Origin: Candidatus Altarchaeales archaeon
GTDB lineage: Archaea; Altiarchaeota; Altiarchaeia; IMC4; QMZM01
Direction of reading: 5' to 3'
Assembly: GCA_003663115.1 (NCBI GenBank)
Contig: QMZJ01000001.1
Location: 1 to 24,892 of the forward strand
DNA length: 24,892 nt
In this document: positions 24,531 to 24,892 of the stretch, piece by piece
Layout of the letters: each line of letters starts with the position of its first letter
Position numbering within the stretch: position 1 is the first letter of the stretch
Program-made: the position numbers and the translations under genes
Notes under the pieces: model-generated
What the model was told of the DNA's origin: nothing
Seen by the model: the letters and a program-made list of their open reading frames with translations, nothing else
The model's database searches: none

Positions 24531-24556
24531 GTACAGCGAACGAGGCTCGCTTGTAC
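24531..24556. repeat. Inverted repeat (hairpin 2) upstream of the AAA+ ATPase gene
   Basis: GTACAGCGA (24531-24539) and TCGCTTGTAC (24547-24556) pair over 9 bp with a single bulged base and a 7-nt loop. It directly abuts hairpin 1, so the two stack as a tandem structure. Confidence 0.6.
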
Positions 24557-24697
24557 GGTAACCCTTAGGTCGCAGAGGAATTCCAGTATTTTCCCACCTT
24601 GCGTTTGCACCTCCTTTTTTTGTTTTTTAGACATATAGTTTTGGGTTCAATTCCACCTTTGTGGAGTTGTTGCTTTTTTGTTTGATTATTTCTCGAT

Positions 24698-24769
24698 GTT
24701 ATCTATTCTGTGATACAGGGTGTGCAAAATCCCCGCACACCGAAAAGCATGAAGTGGCGGATAGATAAC
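24698..24769. repeat. Nested inverted repeats, possible structured RNA or protein-binding element
   Basis: GTTATCTAT (24698-24706) pairs perfectly with ATAGATAAC (24761-24769). Inside lie a small CTGT/ACAG hairpin and a perfect 7-bp stem GGTGTGC/GCACACC around AAAATCCCC. Together they form a branched structure of about 72 nt. The region 24490-24776 has no convincing protein-coding gene, so this and the two upstream hairpins are its main content. No known RNA family is recognised. Confidence 0.5.
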
Positions 24770-24776
24770 AACTCAT

Positions 24777-24892
24777 ATGACACCGCTACAAGAGATAATA
24801 CGATTGATAATAAATAAATCCATCGTTCCGGGACAGGGGCGAAGGAAAGGGAGAGAGGCCACGGCTTTGTTAATAGTCAGGATAACAGAAGA
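24777..24892 (+). CDS. Possible start of a gene running off the window
   Basis: From ATG 24777 the frame stays open to the end of the window (38 codons: MTPLQEIIRLIINKSIVPGQ, then GRRKGREATALLIVRITE). The composition looks protein-like (an amphipathic helix, then a basic loop and a beta-type LLIVRI), but there is no ribosome-binding site or clear TATA box and the branched inverted repeat ends 7 nt upstream. The product cannot be named. Confidence 0.35.
   Translation, partial: MTPLQEIIRLIINKSIVPGQGRRKGREATALLIVRITE

Noticed and set aside
24641..24660. GGTTCAATTCC resembles a tRNA T-loop
   Set aside because: The flanking bases form only two pairs in the T-stem and no anticodon arm or acceptor stem can be drawn around it on the + strand.
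24650..24680. CCAC-CTTT-GTGG hairpin followed by a T-run, read as a + strand terminator
   Set aside because: No + strand gene lies upstream of it, and the stem is only 4 bp.
24698..24780. H/ACA guide RNA candidate (outer stem, pocket, inner stem, ACA downstream)
   Set aside because: The inner stem lacks a kink-turn or K-loop and the ACA is not at the expected distance from a pocket; kept only as an unnamed inverted-repeat element.
1..24892. CRISPR array, rRNA, tRNA genes, intact insertion sequence
   Set aside because: No regularly spaced repeats, no conserved RNA gene signatures and no transposase motifs were seen on either strand.

Overview
The window looks archaeal. Evidence: A/T-rich TATA-type promoter elements about 20-40 nt upstream of gene starts, several with no or almost no leader; heavy use of AGA/AGG and ATA codons; a DUF483-type protein; a CDC48-like AAA+ ATPase; and an archaeal-style secreted MopE/PKD protein. 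A euryarchaeal or Halobacteriota-type lineage (methanogen or anaerobic alkane/methane oxidiser relative) is my best guess, but no marker gene here settles it.

Region 1 (13-5418, + strand) is a probable RiPP locus related to the His-Xaa-Ser (Hxs) systems. It holds two overlapping HxsD-like small proteins, an HxsB-like radical SAM/SPASM maturase, and a 116-residue precursor-like peptide with its own promoter. The precursor has a leader containing SGRISKKSLI, a hydrophobic segment, and a Cys/His/Asn-rich core in which H-x-N triplets stand where classical HxsA has H-x-S. A double-anchored membrane protein, a seven-repeat TolB-like propeller and a DUF483 protein follow in tight succession. No HxsC is visible.

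Region 2 (5477-8784, + strand) is a ferric-iron-type (AfuA/Fbp) ABC importer: lipoprotein, fused double permease and ATPase, closed by a hairpin terminator. Behind it lies a fragment of a radical SAM domain.

Region 3 (9093-21948, + strand) is the most unusual part. A 1164-residue secreted protein carries MopE-type Cys/Asp repeats, a VirB2/TrbC-like two-helix hairpin and two PKD domains. It is followed by five consecutive, partly overlapping paralogues of a VirB6/TrbL-like polytopic membrane protein with different cytoplasmic tails (short basic, long basic, a roughly 980-residue charged helical tail, short, and TPR). This looks like the membrane core of an unrecognised type-IV-secretion-like or surface conduit apparatus. 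Neither a VirB4 nor a VirD4 ATPase is in the window.

Region 4 (21949-24892) holds a small frameshifted reading frame on the minus strand, a minus-strand AAA+ ATPase convergent with region 3, a non-coding stretch rich in inverted repeats, and possibly the start of a + strand gene running off the window.
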